In this document: positions 62,749 through 64,000 of the stretch, in pieces
Layout: the number at the start of each line of letters is the position of its first letter
Numbering within the stretch: the first letter of the stretch is position 1
Assembly: GCA_002426195.1 (NCBI GenBank)
Contig: DIOT01000030.1
Span: 149,254-213,253 of the forward strand
Direction of reading: 5' to 3'
DNA: 64,000 bases
From: Bacteroidales bacterium UBA5507
GTDB taxonomy: Bacteria; Bacteroidota; Bacteroidia; Bacteroidales; Lentimicrobiaceae
The notes under the pieces: model-generated
What the model was told of the DNA's origin: nothing
The model's input: only the letters and a program-made list of their open reading frames with translations
The model's database searches: none
Program-made: the position numbers and the translations under genes

Positions 62749-64000
62749 TTATTTAGTAACAGCTATCTTCTTTGCAAATGATTCACCTGAATTGGTGATG
62801 AATCTTACAAGATATGCACCTGCTTCGTAGTGGCGTACATCAACCTCAATATTCTTATCCTTGTTTATAGCTCTTTCATGAACCAACTGACCGGCATAGT
62901 TGTAAATCAATACTTGTTTTACATCGTTTGTCAGTTCAATAGTTACTGAACTATTTGAAGGATTTGGATAGATTCTGAGTGACGACAGACTGATGTCAGA
63001 TGCGCTGGTTAAAATTACGCAATCCTCATTTGAATGCTCAGTCTCTCCGCAATACTCATACAAGGCTGTAACTGTATAGCAATACTCACCTGCTGCACCG
63101 CCCGGAGTATCAAGATACATGTTCTCAGGAACCGGTTCTTCATTAACCATTACACCATCCCTGTATACATTGTAACCAAGGAATGCACGGTCTGCTGCGC
63201 GGCCAAAATTTGATCTTTCAGTGTTAACTGAAGGAGCACTTGCCAATGTAGCTGTGGATGAGTAACCTGTTACATTGCTTACAACTGCCTCATTGGCATT
63301 TCCTGCTTCGCGTGGCTGTGAAATAAATGCTTCAATTAACCATGAGTATGGCAGATAATTGCTCAGGTTATCCCAGACTCCATCCATATATACCAAATCG
63401 CTGTTAGGATCACCGGTGTAATCCTGGGCTCCTGCCGGATAAGCATCATAACCCGATACAGTATATCCGATTTTGTATGATTTGGTAGCATCAATTATAA
63501 CCGGGTCAGTATACTCAACGGTATTCCATGATTCACCAACAATCGTTGAAGTTACAGTTTGCTCCATTACAAGAGTTGTGCCTTCCCAAATCTGAGCATT
63601 TACTGTTCCAATGCTGCCTGTACCATAATAGAATCTAATCTTACTGAACTCTTTTCCATCATACTCTGCCAGATCAGCAGGATCAAACTGGATAGCCACA
63701 GTAATTGGTGAATAATCGGTAAGTCCTATAGCATCTGCGTAAATCAGATCACCATATGATAACCAAATACCTGCAAAGGTATTCCATGTTAACAATGCTG
63801 TCCATGTTTCTGGTCCATTAACCTCGGCTGTGAGACCCTGAGGTACTACACAATCTTCGAGAATCAGAACGTCCTCAACACAGCTTGTCATACATGACAT
63901 AGCGCCCTCTTCATATACAAATACTACACAGTAATCATAATATCCGGGTTCTACGTCTTCGTCAGTATAGGTTTCACCCATTATACCTTCAGCTATAAGT
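62749..64000 (-). CDS. secreted protein with fibronectin-type III regions and type A T9SS sorting domain, 5'-truncated by window edge
   Basis: The frame is open through the window end. Before the ATG at 63981 it still reads LIAEGI, a typical fibronectin-III strand (LIAEGI-MGETYTDEDVEPGYYDYC), so the start lies outside. The visible 417 residues contain the end of an Fn3 module, a beta-rich domain (WLSYGDLIYADAIGLTDYSP to SWLIEAFISQP) that I do not recognise, a second Fn3 module (LGYNVYRDGVMVNEEPVPEN to GETEHSNEDC) and a type A sorting domain (SLRIYPNPSNSSVTIEL, VLIYNYAGQLVHE, EAGAYLVRF). It should be exported by T9SS and attached at the surface or released. An upstream catalytic domain, often a peptidase in this class, may be missing from view. 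Confidence 0.88.
   Translation of the reverse strand, partial: LIAEGIMGETYTDEDVEPGYYDYCVVFVYEEGAMSCMTSCVEDVLILEDCVVPQGLTAEVNGPETWTALLTWNTFAGIWLSYGDLIYADAIGLTDYSPITVAIQFDPADLAEYDGKEFSKIRFYYGTGSIGTVNAQIWEGTTLVMEQTVTSTIVGESWNTVEYTDPVIIDATKSYKIGYTVSGYDAYPAGAQDYTGDPNSDLVYMDGVWDNLSNYLPYSWLIEAFISQPREAGNANEAVVSNVTGYSSTATLASAPSVNTERSNFGRAADRAFLGYNVYRDGVMVNEEPVPENMYLDTPGGAAGEYCYTVTALYEYCGETEHSNEDCVILTSASDISLSSLRIYPNPSNSSVTIELTNDVKQVLIYNYAGQLVHERAINKDKNIEVDVRHYEAGAYLVRFITNSGESFAKKIAVTK

Overview
This window is chromosomal DNA of a Bacteroidota member, probably of a Bacteroidia-like anaerobic or facultative lineage; I cannot place it to genus. Three kinds of evidence support this. Gene starts are preceded again and again by the phylum's -7 promoter element TAnnTTTG. 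Two proteins end in type IX secretion (T9SS) sorting domains, one of type A and one of type B, and a PorP/SprF family protein is present. Metabolic genes such as the PPi-type phosphofructokinase, hybrid cluster protein and MeaB also fit. By eye the DNA is AT-rich. No insertion sequence, prophage or CRISPR array was seen.

Layout. 1-5.1 kb: the 3' part of an S9 (DPP-IV-like) peptidase and a SMUG2-like uracil-DNA glycosylase on the plus strand, then minus-strand meaB and an overlapping YbjN-like/TerB-like pair. 5.2-8.1 kb: a three-gene proton-translocating NAD(P) transhydrogenase operon with a terminator-like hairpin between its first two genes. 8.2-10.5 kb: tRNA-Lys(CTT) with promoter and terminator, a membrane protein fused to a THEP1-type NTPase, and a GNAT acetyltransferase. 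10.6-19 kb: a sugar-dehydrogenase lipoprotein next to a TonB-dependent receptor, hcp with a well-formed promoter and a 22-bp palindrome, and a large LytS-type sensor kinase. 19-31 kb: mfd, an FtsX/MacB-type ABC permease, a POT-like transporter with aspartate kinase, divergent fbp, PPi-type phosphofructokinase and a 2-hydroxyacid dehydrogenase. 31-37.5 kb: an RND/MMPL exporter, rfbA, a polyprenyl diphosphate synthase and an ABC-F ATPase.

37.8-61.2 kb is one open reading frame of 7805 codons. I count about 88 immunoglobulin-like or PKD-like domains in four families, arranged as mosaic blocks, ending in a gliding-motility/CHU_C type B T9SS sorting domain. A PorP/SprF-family outer-membrane partner follows 29 bp later. 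This pair is the outstanding feature: a probable giant cell-surface adhesin or motility filament and its T9SS accessory protein. The last 1.25 kb holds the C-terminal part of a second T9SS cargo (type A sorting domain) on the other strand.

How the parts fit together. The transhydrogenase (NADPH supply), fbp with pfp (opposed sugar-phosphate steps) and lysC are core metabolism. hcp suggests nitrosative or oxidative stress handling. The sugar dehydrogenase and TonB receptor suggest periplasmic sugar use. The final 26 kb is devoted to the cell surface. Functions come from motifs read by eye; no database search was run.
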